Source: Sipunculus nudus
Taxonomy: Eukaryota; Annelida; Sipuncula; Golfingiida; Sipunculidae
Reading direction: 5' to 3'
Length of the DNA: 64,000 nucleotides
NCBI GenBank assembly: GCA_026874595.1
Contig: CM049321.1
Span: forward strand, 10,095,979-10,159,978
Below the pieces are notes generated by a model. The model was not told the DNA's origin, made no database searches, and saw only the letters and a list, made by a program, of their open reading frames with translations. Of this stretch, positions 1 through 11,639 are shown in pieces. A program made the translations under genes and the position numbers. Numbering within the stretch: the first letter of the stretch is position 1; each line of letters opens with the position of its first letter.

Positions 1-734
1 TTAAAAAAATACAACTAGATACCAAGATCATCCAAATCTGCCAAGGCATTCCAGAAATATTGTGATCCGAAGGTTGCATGGCATGATTGTGGCAAATCAC
101 CGATATAGGGGTAGGGTCGGCTTTTTTTAGCTGCAGGGCAGAACTAACGTCTGTGCAACTTAAGACTGCCATTTTCTAATGTTCTAAAGTATACTACAAC
201 GGAATATAAACCTAAGATTAACGATTAAATTTTGCAATTAAATCGATGTATTCCGGGGACTATTATTATCAATAAGAATACTTTCCAATATACTTTGCAT
301 GGGGTTATCCAATACTGGAAACAATCACTAATAGCTTAAAAGGAAGACTTCTTGAATGAAGTTTATTTACTTAGGTCAAACTTGTTAAATGCTAGGGAAC
401 TTTATTGCTTGTAGTAATTGTCAAAGAAAGATTTTGGCTCGACCAAATCAGCGTCCATTTAATTGTTTCCAGAAAACTAAGACTTTGATATGTATGTCCT
501 TAAACGCAAAATATAAACAAATTAACAAACTTAATAAATCACGCATTTAAAATTATTATATAAAGATGGGATATTAATGTAACAAGAACGATTAAATAAT
601 AAATCGTTCTTGCAACATCGTATCTTTTTACAATATAAACCTTGAATATAAAAAAAAGAAAAACTCCACATTTACATATTTCCACCATCTGACCCCCACC
701 GATCTCTTTCAGACGTTTACGAGTTACTGTTCTT
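1..734. other. AT-rich non-coding sequence
   Basis: I see no exon, RNA gene or clear repeat here. It is the upstream flank of the lectin relic that begins near 735. A short inverted pair, GAACGATTA near 585 and TAAATCGTTC near 600, is the only local structure I noticed. Confidence 0.5.
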
Positions 735-1617
735 TATAATACAGTTGTCTGTCCCCAGGGGTCAGCAACCCGTATTATCACGAGACCAGCCCTGGCTGCA
801 TGTGTCTTGCTACCGGACAATAACAGGATTAATGACGTGGTTTGAGGCAAGAGAAAACTGAAAAAGTCTAAATAGAGATCTCGTCACCATCGACAATAAG
901 GAGGAAAATGACCATCTGAAAGAAAAATCTTTAAACACAAGCCAGTTTGGTATGATTTGCAAAAGGTCATAAGCCCGATTCTACAATCCTTCAAGTCGTC
1001 AAAACCAAATGTTTTGAAGATTTCGTGTTACTGTTCTACTGGTCCTTCTTTACGGTGGATTGTATTTGCATAAATAATCTGGTTTTATTTAGAGATTATT
1101 GGTCTTTGAGATTCTAGTAGAATGTATGAAGAAATTATATTGATAATTAGGAAAACCTTCCCAAATTCACCGCCAGATTTCCCGGGATTATGCATAATTC
1201 CATTACACCACAACGCTTGACTATATATACACATAAAGATAATCATTTGTATATTTACTACAACGTATACAATGTAGTGAACTATCGTATGTTTATTTAC
1301 ACTTATTGAGTTATTGAAATTAACACAAACTAAAAGGGCTCTTTATACGAGTATCTTCAGGGACGAGGGGCCAGGGGCTATGGATTGTTGGAAATGATCT
1401 TAAGGATGAGAACATTTGGCGATGGCAATTATCTGGTGAAGGAATTATCTATGATGATTGGTGTCCTTCTGAACCAAACAACAGTCACTTTCGGGCCATG
1501 GAAACGGACTGTGCAATTTTGTGGAGAGTCTACACGTTGTGTTGGAACGACACACCCTGCGATTATCAACATAATGGGGCCATCTGTGAAATATCAGACC
1601 GGTTTATTCAAGATTAG
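735..1617 (+). pseudogene. C-type lectin relic, paralogue of the intact gene at 3000-4772
   Basis: Two exon-like blocks match the two CTLD exons of the downstream gene. The first (about 744-940) keeps a CPQG start and the segments HVSCYRTITG, TWFEARE and DLVTID. It needs a frame change between 760 and 800, and at 859-861 it reads TGA where the intact copy has the TGC of a core CTLD cysteine (GAAAACTGA against GAAAACTGC). The second block (1361-1617) follows a CAG acceptor at 1358-1360. It is fully open in the same splice phase as its paralogue, with WIVGND, EPNN, CWNDTPC and AICE before a TAG stop. The carbohydrate-binding half is therefore preserved while the N-terminal half is broken. No signal-peptide exon was found. 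It could be a recent pseudogene, or its 3' exon could still be used in another transcript. Confidence 0.75.
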
Positions 1618-1909
1618 AGGACTGTAATTTCGGACGGTTTAAGCATAGTTGTCATTTTATTTGGAAAAAAAACGCTATATTCTACAACCATCCTTGTGAT
1701 GTAAAGGTGGTGGATACTTTCTTCGCATAGATGTTTTATCTTGCGACTTCAGTTAAATTCATCTCTTCAGCTGTTATACGTTCACCTGTCTGTATGGATT
1801 TGTGTAACACCATGGTTACCCCTAAAAAAAATGTTTTTTTTTGTCTGTGGAATCTACTTGAATCGAAATAATCCTGTAAATATGATTCGCATAACTTGTA
1901 TACTTTATA

Positions 1910-1911
<2 letters not shown>

Positions 1912-1975
<64 letters not shown>

Positions 1976-1998
1976 ATAATCATATATATATATTTATT

Positions 1999-2042
<44 letters not shown>

Positions 2043-2121
2043 CAAAAAATGATGACTATATACAGCTTTACATATAAAAGATTTATTATTAGTTGTCTCC
2101 GTTTAAGAGAATTAATTAGGG

Positions 2122-2200
<79 letters not shown>
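1912..2200. repeat. (AT)n and (CT)n-(AT)n microsatellites
   Basis: Nearly pure AT runs fill 1912-2039. A (TC)n block at about 2121-2144 passes directly into (AT)n up to 2200. The open frames here encode only Tyr-Ile repeats and are not genes. Confidence 0.95.
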
Positions 2201-2202
<2 letters not shown>

Positions 2203-2999
2203 TCTAACCGTAATACAGAAGATAATCCATCGTAAGAAATCGCATATGATGTAACTGTATTATACCCGGACTATCAGTTCTAAACAGCTGTTAATGTAAT
2301 CTACCTTAGCCGGACAAAACAGTTCTAAACTGTTATTGTAATCTACCTTATTGTTGTAGCACTGTGAGAAAAACGCTGCCCTATATAAATGTAAGGGCAA
2401 CCTATTTAAAGGTTTAATTAATAAATCAAACTAATGTACAATTCGTCACATCAAAGAATTTATTTCCGTTATATACGTGGCCGATATATACGTACTTTTA
2501 CTTTGACAGATAAACAAAGACAAAGCCATTTCCCTGTGAAACACCTATTTGTTGTCGTTAATGAACATTTTGAAATATGATAGACTTGACAATAAGATAT
2601 TGATCGTAACTTTTAGATTTATAATATATTTCCATAACATAATATATATTTCCATTTAGAATTTATTAGTCAAATAATCCTGTGTTAAAAGGAAGATCTT
2701 TCCGCGGCAAACAGGTAACGATGTTTGAGATCGTGATAAGACATTATCATCGGATTTATAATTTCCGCTGAGGACGGTAAACTGCCAGAATACACAAGGT
2801 ATAACCGAATTCACTAGTATTAACATGTATCACCTAAGGTCTGAGTACTTTTAGCTGCCAAATGGTACATGGTTTCATTCATCTCTTACATAAAGTATGG
2901 TTTTCACCCTGGAATAAAAAAAAAAAAAAGAACGATAGCTTAAAGATTGTCATGAAGTATAATTCTTTCCCTTTTCCTTTATCAGGTCATTGTTTTAGG
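2201..2999 (+). other. 5' flank and probable 5'UTR of the intact lectin gene
   Basis: No coding exon is visible. A pyrimidine-rich tract ending in TTTATCAG at 2985 is a good 3' splice site, so the exon carrying the lectin start codon probably begins at 2986, with a non-coding exon further upstream. I could not place a TATA box with confidence. Confidence 0.4.
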
Positions 3000-4772
3000 A
3001 TGAAGTATATTTGTTTGTGGGTGTTCTACTTGTGTCAAGGTAAGAACAAAAATAACAAAGAACGGTGAATAGAATTATTTGTCAAATTTTCCTTCAGTCA
3101 TGCCTTTCTAAAACGGGAATTACATTCAATGAATGATTATATGATTATCAGTTAATAGTTATTTTGAAGACGCCGATGTCCCTCTGGCAGTCTAATAAGT
3201 TTCATTGACTGACAGGAGACACTGCTTTAGATTCCAACTCCGACCATGCCGAAATAAAACGAATCCATCGAAAAGGAATCACAGAGGAGCAATGTTAGAA
3301 AAAATGTCACAGCTCAAGTAACCTTCAGTGTACAGGGTTTTACATGGAAGCCAGTGCATGTATCCTGCAAACGTCCACTCAAATTGTGAGGAAATCAATT
3401 TCGGCTCCATGTCGGAGACCAAAGAGCGGTGAGTTAGGGTACATTATAATGTATAACCGAATTAATAATAATTAAATGACAGAAAAGTCAAGTTAAAATA
3501 TGTGAGAGTAAATATAGACGACCCCGGGTTGTTATTTTAGAAGGAACATGGAAGGGTACTTAAAATATGTACCAACTTGCCATATTATTTACATTAGACT
3601 GAAGTATTAGTATTAGTATTAGTATTAGTGAGCTTACTTGTATGCATAACATGAATTTTAAGCTACCAAAACGCTTATAAAACAGCTTTGAAATTAAGCA
3701 ATAAGCAAAATATGTACAGAGCTATTCTTATAAGAATAAAAATCGGTAACGTTAGGACATGATGAGAATTTACCTATAAGGCATTTAATATTAGAGCAAT
3801 TAAACCGACTTATTTCTGTCCTTCAGTAATATGTGACTTTATTTGCTGTTAAATACACATCTCTTCGTAACTGCTGTGTATCAAATAGATATCTGCCCTG
3901 TGGGGTTCATCAAGCTATATGACGACCAGAGCCAGCCAGGGATGCTTGTGTCTTGCTACAAAGTCTTAATAGGATTCGTGGATTGGTATGAAGCAAGAGA
4001 AAACTGCACCCGCTTCAACGGCGACCTCGTCACAATCGACAGTGAGTCGGAAAGTAATCACCTCAAAGGACTCATTCGTAACACGGGTAAACCACATCAA
4101 TTTTTTTTTCAGGACCAGATTTTAGATTCCTTTAATTTAGCAAGAAAGGCTTAAATGGATAATTATATTTTGGATGTAGGAGCAAATTCTAAATATTAAT
4201 GGGTTTTGTCTATTTTCTAAATAATTCCGAGTTAAAAACGGAAGATATTGTATTCTCTATAAGGATTCCATGTCTTCGAAGAGAGACAATAATGTAAGAT
4301 ATGGAAGGTATAGTCACATGTGTAATATCTATCTATTAACATATCATCCCATTTTGTGAAAAATTTAAACATGTATTAAATGCTAGTTATAAAGACACAA
4401 ACAAACACGCACACACAGACATATATAAATATATAAAGAGGGAGAGAAATCACGCCAAGTGCACTTTGATCACTATGGATAAAGCATGTTAAAATATGTC
4501 TTTCGTCAGTGATAAGAAGTGTCTATTCGATCTGGATCGGTGGTAACGATATAGAAGTGGAGGGAAACTGGCAATGGGCATCATCTAACGAGGGAATGCT
4601 GTATGTTGACTGGGCTCCTTCTGAACCAAACAACGTGTATCGTAGAGGGAGGGACGAGGACTGTGCTTTTATGTGGCGTTTAAAGCAGTGGCGATGGAAT
4701 GACGTTGCGTGCGACTTCAAATGCCATGCAGCCATTTGTGAAACATGTGGACAATTCAAGAAGTTTAAGTGA
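3000..4772 (+). CDS. secreted C-type lectin, three exons, 166 aa
   Basis: Exons 3000-3039, 3889-4086 and 4510-4772 (TGA) total 501 nt and join in phase 1 at both introns. All borders are GT/AG. Exon 1 gives a short hydrophobic leader (MKYICLWVFYLCQ). The rest is a single long-form C-type lectin domain, with CPVGF at residues 16-20, SCY 35-37, WYEARENC 46-53, WIGGND 88-93, EPN 118-120 and WND 142-144. The Cys set expected for the fold is present (16, 36, 53, 131, 147, 156), with extra Cys at 151 and 159. In this family EPN together with WND forms the calcium and mannose-type sugar site, so sugar binding is expected though not shown. I chose the ATG at 3000 because a strong acceptor ends at 2985; an in-frame ATG at 2952 lies inside that tract. 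The leader is short for a signal peptide. A relic copy lies immediately upstream. Confidence 0.85.
3336..3428 (+). CDS. possible cassette exon inside lectin intron 1
   Basis: A 93-nt open stretch begins after a GTACAG acceptor and ends at a strong GTGAGT donor. It starts and ends in phase 1, so it would insert 31 residues with two cysteines in frame between the leader and the CTLD. No homology is recognised. It may be chance or a decayed exon. Confidence 0.25.
3606..3630. repeat. short ATTAGT tandem repeat
   Basis: About four copies of the 6-mer AGTATT occur in a row within lectin intron 1. Confidence 0.8.
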
Positions 4773-5093
4773 GAATATGTTTGACGTAGATACATGCGGT
4801 GATGTCGGTGATGCTTCAATAATTGGTTGTGTTTATTAACTATCATTATTAGGTAATAACGTTTGTAAACCGGTGTACCATGACAGCTTCTTTGTAAAGG
4901 GGCACTCGTTCATAAAACAATCGTATATGCCTAAGTGGAAATCCCAACAAACCTTCATAGTGTTAAATATCGTGATGTGGTTAAAGTCCTTAAACATTGG
5001 TTTTTGATGAATGTTCCTTCTATATTGCCCTTATTATGCAAACAATTTGTACTGTTTTAACGTTTATATGATAGCTTTATGTAACATTCCTGA

Positions 5094-5099
5094 AATAAA
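5094..5099 (+). terminator. poly(A) signal AATAAA for the lectin gene
   Basis: The first good AATAAA after the stop at 4772 gives a 3'UTR of about 340 nt. Confidence 0.55.
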
Positions 5100-6779
5100 C
5101 CGTGGCTGGAACGTAAAAGTCCTATGCATAATAATGTGAATTCATGGCTAACCGCAAAGGAAAAAACGATCTCCCAGTCACTGCGACCAACACATTTTCC
5201 ATATAAGTTGCAAAATAATAAAGAGTTTTCTTTGTATCTCTGCAAAGACTTGATGCCTGTTACTGTTATTATATTGAGATACATATATTTAAAATGTGTC
5301 ATACAAATGATATATGTGTGTGTGCGTGTGTGCATTTCCCCCCCCCCCCCCCACCCTGGAAGATAAATTGACGCCACTGGGCGAGATGATGATATCAAGT
5401 ATTCAGGTGTCTGATATCAATTAATACTAGGTTGAAAGTTCAAAGTATATAGCGTTTCAACCAGATTAACCCTGTTTCGTCTAGGTCCTCACGGTTGTAA
5501 GGGCGTTTCAAGTTATGTCGATGCCAAAAACAAAACCAGCTGCTTTTGCCATGGATTGCCGTTGCACGTGAATGCTGCCAAGCCCGATTCATACATGTCA
5601 GGTGTCGCTAGTGAAATAGAAAAAGGTCTAAAGAATGACATATTTGGTATACTGTTGTAAAACATACTGTGGTTGTCTTCATATTTGCAGGGATGAAATG
5701 TCGCGATTTCATCGTACAAAAGACCAACACGGAAGAGTACTACCATTATTATATGATTTTATTTTATTTTATATCAAATGATATGTGCTTAAAATTAGCC
5801 CTGGGTCATCGATTGAGTGATAATAATGGGTGAAAGATAATTTAAAATATATGATTTATAACAGCAACCTTTGAACAATCTGTTATTATTCATAAAATTG
5901 ATATTTTGCCTTTCAACTTGCCTTCAGCGATGAGACCTCTGGCAAAGGTTTTATTTTCGAGATAATTTCCCTTGTGTGAATATCTCGAATTTGAAACCAT
6001 TGCGAACAAAAAGACAACCACAGTATATTATCATAGAACTGTTTTCTAAACTGTTTTGGAGACAAGATAAAGCCAAAGAGTGTAAATATTCATGGAACTT
6101 CACGGTAGGCAAATCCCAATATATTTGCAACTTTGGAGTTAAAGTAGGCTATTTTATGGGTATATAAATGCGTTTTTGGTTGACGGGAATACAGGCCTCT
6201 GTCTTATTCAAATCATCTATTTAATTAATAGGCACTTGGTTTTTTTCTACAGGGTGATTTACCTGTTTCCGCTCTGATTTGACTCTCCAAATCCGCACAC
6301 ATATCGTCGGTGCGCTCTTCTAGGACAAGTTCGATTTCTTTTGCGGATTTACTCCCTATAGAGCTGCATTAAAAACAAGGTTAACATTATCCCCATTGTT
6401 GCCCATATTTCTTTTGTGCTTTAATTTCTTGCACGCCTGTATGCTTTTTCTGGACTCGCCTTGGGGATTTTCCAGCATTGGGGATTGGCCTGGTAAATCC
6501 ATGCCAAAAACATGTCCTGGAGGAGCGGTATAGCGGGTCGCCTGTATCCCCCCCCCCCCCCTCCCGCCTATACATTTTAACGGCTCTATAGGAATTTAAC
6601 TCTGTCAAAAAGGAAGAAAAGGTGTTAAATTCTTGCGCTGAACACATGTCCACATAACTCTGGTTTCAATAGCGAGCGTTTTTCCCTGTGGACATTTCGG
6701 CATTAAAATATGCGATATACATTCAATATCAGCTGATTGTCAAACTATTATATCGGGTACAGCTAGTTTTCATATACTA
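5100..6779. other. intergenic, fragments of dispersed repeats
   Basis: Homopolymer C runs at 5338-5352 and 6548-6561 sit in pieces resembling the ends of a dispersed element (the context GACGCCACTGGG recurs elsewhere as ACGCCCCTGG). No gene is visible. Confidence 0.45.
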
Positions 6780-7349
6780 CCACTGTAAGAAGCAGTCACC
6801 TTTTCTTCTTTTATATCATTGGCAAATGCGCAGTGTCATTAGGATCGCCATATTGTATTATATATTGTCCCAGACTTCAGCTGGTCACACGTATACCCCT
6901 ATTCTCAGTGCAACAGACAAACAATCAAACAAGGTGACAACATAATCGAGGTCGAAACTATAATGCTGAAGCCAATTATGTACGACCAATCAATTCTATG
7001 GATTGTCCGAGCAATTATTATTAGAACAAAGAGTTCGTCATAGTATCTTATGTATTTACAAATGACTGAAAGGCCTGACCACTGGGTAGCTTTTGCTTAA
7101 TAAAATGTCTTTCATATTTTATATCATTTCAAAAGCTGTGGAACACGTTTTACTTTCTTATGGGTGTTAAAAGCAAGAATGTTTCCTTTTCATGAATGTT
7201 AAGTTGATATGCCGGTCATTTCCGAGCAATTCCTGCATCAATTATTCATGGGACCCAACAATATGACAGATGTATATTGCAGTATACATACATGTCGCCT
7301 AATGCCCACCCATTTAGATAAATGATACATCATTATAACAGTAATAGTG

Positions 7350-7355
7350 TATAAA
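7350..7355 (+). promoter_or_regulatory. TATA box of secreted Cys-rich gene copy 1
   Basis: TATAAAG lies about 155 nt upstream of the ATG and is preserved at the equivalent position of copy 2 (12233). The flanking sequence is conserved between the copies. Confidence 0.65.
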
Positions 7356-7506
7356 GCCAAACTTCCAGCATGAAGGTACATTAACAGTCCGGATAGCCAG
7401 CAACACGCTCGGTATTGGTTGTCTCTTAAAACTGTGTACTGGCTGTCTGTTGAACCCGTGTATTGTACCCATTGGAAAATCCTGGTCTGAAGAACATAGC
7501 CTGGAA

Positions 7507-10291
7507 ATGGCGTTCTACAGAAATGTTTTTAGGGCATGTATGTTGTTCTGTCTTGTGGTTTTAATGTCTGGTGAGTCTGACCTTACTTTGTGTACTCTTT
7601 TTAAAAAGTCTAAACTGCCAAATAAATATAAAAGAAAACAATTTTTCGTCTTAAGAAATTTTTTTCTTATAGAAAGATATTTAAAGATTAGTTATGTGCA
7701 AGCACATGCACTATGTGGATGCGTGATATTTGTCCGAGCCATATATATATATATAGAACAATTTTTTTTCCATAACAAGTGCCCCACTCAAAAGAACTTG
7801 TATTTCTGGAAGATTATGATATGTTTAAGAACTGTAGATTATTTACAATCTGTGTCGGTTGGTGCTCAACTCTCAGGACATCAACATGATTCATGCATTT
7901 TATCATGATTAACTCCTCAGTCATTTTCGACTCATATTTCACAGGATTCGTTGTATAAGAAAATAAAATATATAGCTTAACCTCCGAATAATTGACACTA
8001 ACGGGACTGGACATTTTGCCCACAAAAGAGAGTAGTCTTTTGTAGGGAGGTTATGCTACTTACGTGCAATCTAAGGGTTTACACCGAATGTCACAAGCCA
8101 GTTAAAACTTTTTATTTAATAGTAAGAACAAGATAAAGATGCAGGTAGTTTTTGGGTATTCTGATATCAGTGAAAAAATTCACTTTTATCCTACTTTAGT
8201 ATTGTTTTTTTTTGTGTCTGTCCCTTCCTGTAACAATAGTCTTTTAACCACCCCGGGGAGGATACAACCATCCAAGCCAAGCTAAGTATTAGCGTCCCAG
8301 CAATTTAACGTTTGCATGCGCATGTTTACTCCTTGGCGAAGAGGATAAAGACCTTAATAAAACACTTGACGCATTTCCGCTATTTCCACTTGTTTACAGG
8401 GGTAAGCAAACGGTTTCAGAACGATGTATTGGAAGATCATTATTTATTGTGTTTCCAATATACCTGGGGAATGATGGACTACTTTTAATTTGTTCAGTAC
8501 ATGTGTCTGAGGGAGAGGATGATGACGCGGACGACTCTCCCCTCGGCGCCGTGGCTGGCTTCCGGTCATCACGGTCCTATAGGTCATCACGGTCCTACCG
8601 GTCCTACAGGTCCTACCGCTCATACCGGTCATACAGGACAACCAGGACCTACAGGACATACAGGTCCTATGGGTCCTACAGGAGCCTCAGGTTACATGTG
8701 CGTGACGGAATGTACCGAACGTTAACGAGACACCGGTAAGATTGGTGTTCTGTATTGGTAATAATTATGCCTTGCCATTATTTAGCTTTGAGATTAAAAA
8801 TTCTTGTCTATTCCGATATATGACGTCTACTTCCCTATGAATAACCCTAAACTTTTAGAAGAAATATACCAGAAATTGCCGATCCCACGCACACGGGATG
8901 TTCGTTTTGTCTGGATCCACGTGTTTATAACATGTGGGGGGACTCGTCAAAATAATCCAATTACATTCAACAACGGTATCTGACGGCAAGTCAGACGAAC
9001 CGGAGTCTTTCAAAGGGCGTTCAGCAAATAGTGCTCTTTCAGCTTAGGACTTGGTGCATCCATCTATTAAAGGCTACGTAGCTTTTCTGTTTGTCAGTGT
9101 TATCTAGCTTGTAGATAAACGAGCGCATATATATGGCACTGATGCGTATTCAGAACACCAATTAATATGTATGCAGTTAATTCTACTATTTTGGGTTCGA
9201 TTTTCTGTGTAGAGTTCTTCCTAATCAGAAGCGATTTTTTTACAATTTATAAAAATTCAAAAAAAAGGTAGGAACTAAGTGGAGCAAGGTCTCTTCGCAA
9301 GTGAACGAGAATTTTGCTTATTTAAAAGATTGGGAAATATTAAGCCCTACAAAATGCTTTGGTTACTTTATTATACCAGTTAAAAGTTTAAACGAGTGGC
9401 GTTAATTTTTCTTTAAGAGTAGGCTTGTGTATGTGTGTGTGTGGGGGGGGGGGGTTATTCCTCGGAGTGGGAGGATAATTGCCGTTGAGTTATCAATATA
9501 TTTCATTTCAAATATATAGATATTATTGTCTAAATAGTAGGTGGGTTGATAACATTGAACACCAACCTTACTGAAAAGTGTTTGTGTGTGTGTGTGTGTG
9601 TGTGGGGGGGTTATAAACCCCCATCCCCCTTGTATTAACGCCCCTGGTTATATACATCTGGTGTAACGATACCTGTCACACTTGATGCTGCAGTGCGTCA
9701 ACCAGCTGGCGGAATCTGGCGGCCTCTGGACGGCTTTATGGGTACACTTCGTGGCAGAAGCGTCCTTTACTTCATCGTGGATGTGAGTATGCGTTCTTGT
9801 AGTAGTAGTAGTTAGAAGTAGTAATAATATAGTAATAGCAGTGGTAATAGTAGTAGTATTTAGCAGCAGAAAAAGTGGTAATAGTAGAAGTAGAAGTTAA
9901 CAGTAGTAATATAGTGGTAATAGTAGTAGTAATAATAGTAGTAGTAGGATATGAAGTAAAATGAGCAGCAAATGTAGCAGTAGTAAAAATAGAAATAATG
10001 ATAATAATAATACTTGGGATTCAACTTCATTATAAATAAATTATAACTTTAGTAACAACCATTGTTACCCTATGTATTTTATATATCATATGTATCATAT
10101 TACGAATCATATTTATTCCTTTTGTGTTAACAGTGGTTCCGGCCGTATGTAACAACCTTTACGTGAACGGGACGTTTCACCGCTATTTCGTGTGTCCTCT
10201 GAATAACATGAACGCTCAGTACAAGAAGTGTTGCGGAACCACCAAACAGTACTGCTGTAACAACTTCAACGTCAGAGCACCATCACACTGA
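7507..10291 (+). CDS. secreted YRS-repeat protein with Shisa-like Cys module, copy 1 (182 aa)
   Basis: Exons 7507-7570, 8498-8735, 9694-9782 and 10134-10291 (TGA) sum to 549 nt with matching phases and GT/AG borders. Exon 1 encodes a signal peptide of about 22 residues. Exon 2 gives an acidic stretch (SEGEDDDADDSP, residues 25-36) and then a basic repeat of RSY/YRS triplets to about residue 85. Exon 3 is a compact segment (LAASGRLYGYTSWQKRPLL) with one Lys-Arg pair. Exon 4 holds six cysteines at 136, 151, 163-164 and 171-172 in the layout C-x14-C-x11-CC-x6-CC, with FVCP and CCGTT...YCC. That resembles the N-terminal Cys-rich domain of Shisa proteins, but one Cys of the usual CCGTC is Thr and no membrane segment follows. 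The similarity is from pattern recall, not a search. Its function is unknown; it could be an extracellular antagonist, a matrix protein or a peptide precursor. A full second copy lies downstream. Confidence 0.8.
8570..8690 (+). repeat. 9-nt coding repeat (TACAGGTCC-type)
   Basis: The degenerate 9-mer GGTCCTACA recurs through exon 2. In the spliced frame it reads Tyr-Arg-Ser. In the +1 frame it reads Gly-Pro-Thr, collagen-like, which is open from 8501 to 8725. Splice phase and conservation between copies favour the YRS frame. Confidence 0.9.
9797..9960. repeat. imperfect GTA/TAG trinucleotide repeat
   Basis: Runs of GTA with interspersed AAT and GCA lie in intron 3 of copy 1. The equivalent intron of copy 2 has only a short remnant near 19789. 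Confidence 0.9.
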
Positions 10292-10317
10292 GTGCATGAG
10301 CACCGCTGATTGGTCGG

Positions 10318-10323
10318 AATAAA
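10318..10323 (+). terminator. poly(A) signal of copy 1
   Basis: AATAAAGAAGTAC lies 27 nt after the stop codon. It is conserved at 20149-20154 in copy 2. Confidence 0.75.
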
Positions 10324-10496
10324 GAAGTACAAGATATTCACGTATTTGTAAATATAGAGTGTGTATGCTGTAATGGCGTCTGTTATAGTAACGCTTGCTC
10401 TGTTTCGATACCCAAATTCAGGGTCAGATCCAGGGTTTTGTAAAGGAAAGGGGAGGGTCCATTACCTGCAGGCCCAGGAAGACTAAACAGAAATAA

Positions 10497-10893
10497 ATGC
10501 TTCTGTTGCTCAGGGGTAAATCACAGGTCTCAAAACCAGATGATCGTGAGTTTGAATCTCAGCCGAGGCGGTGAGATTTTTCAAGGTCGGTCCCACCCAG
10601 GCTGAACGCTCTGCAGGCATAATGGGAAGGCCGTGCCCAGAGGCCGTATTTCGCTCACAAACAAGTGCGTCTTTCGGGGGTTCCTGGATGTCCCAGCGAT
10701 GGGGACGATTACACACCCAGGGCCAACAGGTGCAAAAGTAACCGGGCCTGGTTAACACCAGGGTTTAAAAAGAGAGGAAGCGTGTGGTGTACTGCCCTGG
10801 CATGTAGTCCGAAACCGGAATGTGATTCTGCAAATATACAGATACTAAGAGTCCAGCTAGAATTAAATAAATCAACACGGTTACCTCAAACAT
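10497..10893 (+). mobile_element. tRNA-derived SINE-like element, copy 1
   Basis: A box-like TTGCTCAGGGGT (10505) and B box-like AGTTTGAATCTC (10549-10560) are spaced as in a pol III promoter. A body follows with GAACGCTCTGCAGG and CGTCTTTCGGGG and an A-rich tail. The same sequence follows copy 2 (20328-20660), so it was present before the duplication. Confidence 0.6.
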
Positions 10894-11639
10894 AAGTAAG
10901 TAAACAAAAATAATAAGACTAAAGAATTCCTAAAACCGTTGTCTAACCCCCCCCCCCCCCCCGCCCAAAAATAAAAATTGTTTAAAACGGATCATAAGAA
11001 GATCTACTACTTCGATTTGATTGCCTAAAAGATTAACTGTTCTATGGACATTATTGTTCGGGTTCTCACATAACCTAACTTAAACTGATATAGGTTGATT
11101 CGCGATTCGATTTTATTAAGTTCTCGTTTAACTTATATCGCTTCTCTTTGGTGGTGTTCTCTTCTAACAGCGTTTATCTGGTCTGGTCCTTGATTGATTC
11201 CGAGTCGATATCATTAAGATTTCGATTAACCGATTTCGATTCGACTTGATTTAAGGTCCAGTTTAATAGTTTGAGATTATAATTATTACTCAACTGATTT
11301 CGATTCATAAGGTGTAAGATACAATAGCTTTCTAATCGATATCGTATGTCATTAATTCATTGTTCACTACTCGATGTGATTAGTTGCCGATTCAACGGTT
11401 ATACACTCCATCCGTCCCATACTTTCTTTTGTTTAACCGCTGCTTTGAATGGCAAGATTTTCTGGATAAGAACACCAGGGTGCGCACAGAGCGAAGACTT
11501 GTAATCTGACCAATGAGAGCGTGGTATTGCATTAATAATCCAGCCCAAGATTTCAACACGTGAAACCCGCTCTGTTTAGTTTGATAGCACCGTTTATCAT
11601 ACCGTAATATGGGCCCCTGTCTTATACCAATCATTTATA
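10894..11639. other. intergenic between the two duplicated genes
   Basis: A poly-C run at about 10939-10956 is followed by AT-rich sequence with many GATTTCGATTC-like words. No gene was recognised. Confidence 0.5.

Larger units (their letters stand above)
6780..10893 (+). repeat. tandem segmental duplication, left copy
   Basis: This block matches 11640-20660 in order. It contains the upstream flank (6780-7506), all four exons of the secreted Cys-rich gene, parts of the introns (9420-9660 against 19020-19440) and the downstream SINE. The right copy is longer because its introns hold additional insertions. Confidence 0.85.

Noticed and set aside
1741-2052. Tyr-Ile repeat proteins, also at 42716-43072, 47683-48177 and 54481-54722
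   Set aside because: They are translations of (AT)n microsatellites.
3329-3428. Cys-containing exon starting at the earlier acceptor
   Set aside because: From 3329 it would end in a phase that does not match the CTLD exon; only the start at 3336 keeps the frame.
8501-8725. Collagen-like Gly-Pro-Thr protein
   Set aside because: The frame ends inside exon 2 in copy 1, lacks a leader and does not fit the splice phases. The overlapping YRS frame joins all four exons in both copies.
10505-10560. Functional tRNA gene
   Set aside because: A and B boxes are degenerate, no cloverleaf can be folded by eye, and a SINE body follows.
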